Positions 63,472 through 64,000 of a stretch of DNA of 64,000 bases are shown one piece after another. The stretch spans positions 124,001 to 188,000 of the forward strand of contig NZ_VOEJ01000005.1 in the NCBI RefSeq assembly GCF_007846085.1, read 5' to 3'. The notes under the pieces are model-generated. The model saw only the letters and a program-made list of their open reading frames with translations, was not told the origin of the DNA and searched no databases. Source of the stretch: Mucilaginibacter pallidiroseus (GTDB lineage: Bacteria; Bacteroidota; Bacteroidia; Sphingobacteriales; Sphingobacteriaceae). A program made the position numbers and the translations under genes. Every line of letters begins with the position of its first letter. Within the stretch, counting starts at the first letter, position 1.

Positions 63472-63897
63472 ATGACAAACGTATTAATACTTTGTACGGG
63501 TAATAGTTGCCGCAGCCAAATGGCGGAGGGTTATCTACGGCATTTCACCGGTAACAAAATAAACATTTACAGCGCCGGGATTGAAACTCATGGCGTAAAC
63601 CCAAGGGCAATTGAAATTATGAGAAGGGATGGCATCGATATTTCAAAGCAAACATCAAACAATGTAAGCGAGTATTCCAGCATTCCGTTCGACTTTGTAA
63701 TAACGGTTTGCGATAACGCCCGCGAAAATTGCCCCTGGTTTTCATCTAAGGCGATCAAGCTACATCAAAATTTTCCCGACCCGGCAAAAGCATCAGGGAG
63801 TGAAGAAGAAATAACCGAAAGTTTTGATGCAGTACGTGATATGATAAAGCAGTATATCACAAAATTCGTGCAACAGTATCTAAGCGGGCTGAGATAA
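63472..63897 (+). CDS. arsC: Arsenate reductase, thioredoxin-coupled LMW-phosphatase type
   Basis: The 141-residue protein has the P-loop CTGNSCR (CX5R) with catalytic Cys8, and a redox pair in CDNARENC, with six residues between the cysteines as in the Staphylococcus pI258 ArsC. This is the thioredoxin-linked family, not the glutaredoxin-linked family. It reduces arsenate to arsenite, which ArsM then methylates. It starts 13 bases after arsM. No arsenite pump (ArsB or Acr3) follows within the window. Confidence 0.93.
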   Translation: MTNVLILCTGNSCRSQMAEGYLRHFTGNKINIYSAGIETHGVNPRAIEIMRRDGIDISKQTSNNVSEYSSIPFDFVITVCDNARENCPWFSSKAIKLHQNFPDPAKASGSEEEITESFDAVRDMIKQYITKFVQQYLSGLR

Positions 63898-63908
63898 ACC
63901 AGCCTGCT
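63883..63908. terminator. Hairpin over the arsC stop codon (convergent genes)
   Basis: AGCGGGCTG and CAGCCTGCT pair with one G-U position around an eight-base loop. It overlaps the end of arsC and lies just beyond the stop of the convergent gene at 63911. There is no strong T-run on the + strand, so termination is uncertain. Confidence 0.4.
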
Positions 63909-63910
63909 TA

Positions 63911-64000
63911 TTAAAATATCCCCAAAAACTTTTTGCGTTTTTTCTTCTTCGGAGCAGACCAACGTTTTGTTTGTGGGCTATCGGTTTTGGCGGCAGCTAA
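63911..64000 (-). CDS. 3' end of a gene running out of the window
   Basis: The last 29 codons of a minus-strand gene are visible, reading LAAAKTDSPQTKRWSAPKKK and ending KRKKFLGIF. The strongly basic tail with a short hydrophobic end is all that can be seen; the family cannot be identified. It is convergent with arsC. Confidence 0.5.
   Translation of the reverse strand, partial: LAAAKTDSPQTKRWSAPKKKKRKKFLGIF

Noticed and set aside
1..64000. CRISPR array, tRNA, rRNA, IS element or prophage
   Set aside because: No regular spaced repeats, tRNA-like cloverleaf with GTTCGA arm, transposase or phage structural gene was seen.

Overview
The window reads as chromosomal DNA of a Bacteroidota bacterium, most likely family Sphingobacteriaceae (Mucilaginibacter/Pedobacter-like). 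The reasons are two SusC/SusD pairs, a FecI/FecR signalling cassette, many lipoproteins with a lipobox, TAnnTTTG-type promoters, A-rich rather than Shine-Dalgarno starts, and the local form of the kdp operon (porin plus split KdpD plus sigma-54 activator). The genus is an inference. I found no tRNA, rRNA, CRISPR array, transposase or phage gene.

Layout. 1-3.3 kb: the 5' end of a nitroreductase gene divergent from an HxlR regulator, then an AraC-type regulator and a secreted alpha/beta hydrolase in one minus-strand unit. 3.4-8.7 kb: a promoter, a SAM-I riboswitch, a 40-codon leader ORF with five consecutive Cys codons, alternative hairpins, and a SusC/SusD outer-membrane importer. This layered 5' region is the most interesting item in the window. 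8.8-14.5 kb: small minus-strand genes, one gene broken by an in-frame stop, an Omp85-type barrel, a DUF1810 protein, Ku, a pirin and small hypotheticals. 14.7-20.5 kb: a complete RND efflux operon (adaptor, pump, TolC). 20.6-23.1 kb: a lone STAND/NACHT-like NTPase. 23.4-25 kb: a GH51 arabinofuranosidase.

25-37.7 kb is an osmotic/potassium block: a sigma-54 activator, a 27-codon membrane ORF, kdpF, kdpA, kdpB, kdpC, a porin, a soluble KdpD half, a separate HAMP-PAS histidine kinase, an aspartokinase of the ectoine-associated type, and a membrane protein. Dispersed imperfect palindromes sit before kdp and between kdpC and the porin.

37.8-41.5 kb: an HmuY-like lipoprotein and its TonB receptor (probable haem uptake). 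41.8-50 kb: ECF sigma factor, FecR, STN-containing SusC, SusD, then a seven-haem cytochrome c. 50-55 kb: an acidic small protein, a PaoABC-like molybdo-flavo-FeS aldehyde oxidoreductase, and a membrane-anchored GH25 lysozyme. 55-61 kb: a SWIM-SNF2 ATPase, a DUF4397 lipoprotein and mannonate dehydratase. 61-64 kb: a secreted protein with a Cys/His motif, an arsR-arsM-arsC operon with two matching operator palindromes lying on start codons, and the 3' end of a further gene.

Main candidates for something undescribed: the SAM riboswitch plus poly-Cys leader in front of susCD, the STAND NTPase with an N-terminal HTH-like module, the extra small kdp ORF, and the ectoine-type aspartokinase tied to potassium uptake.
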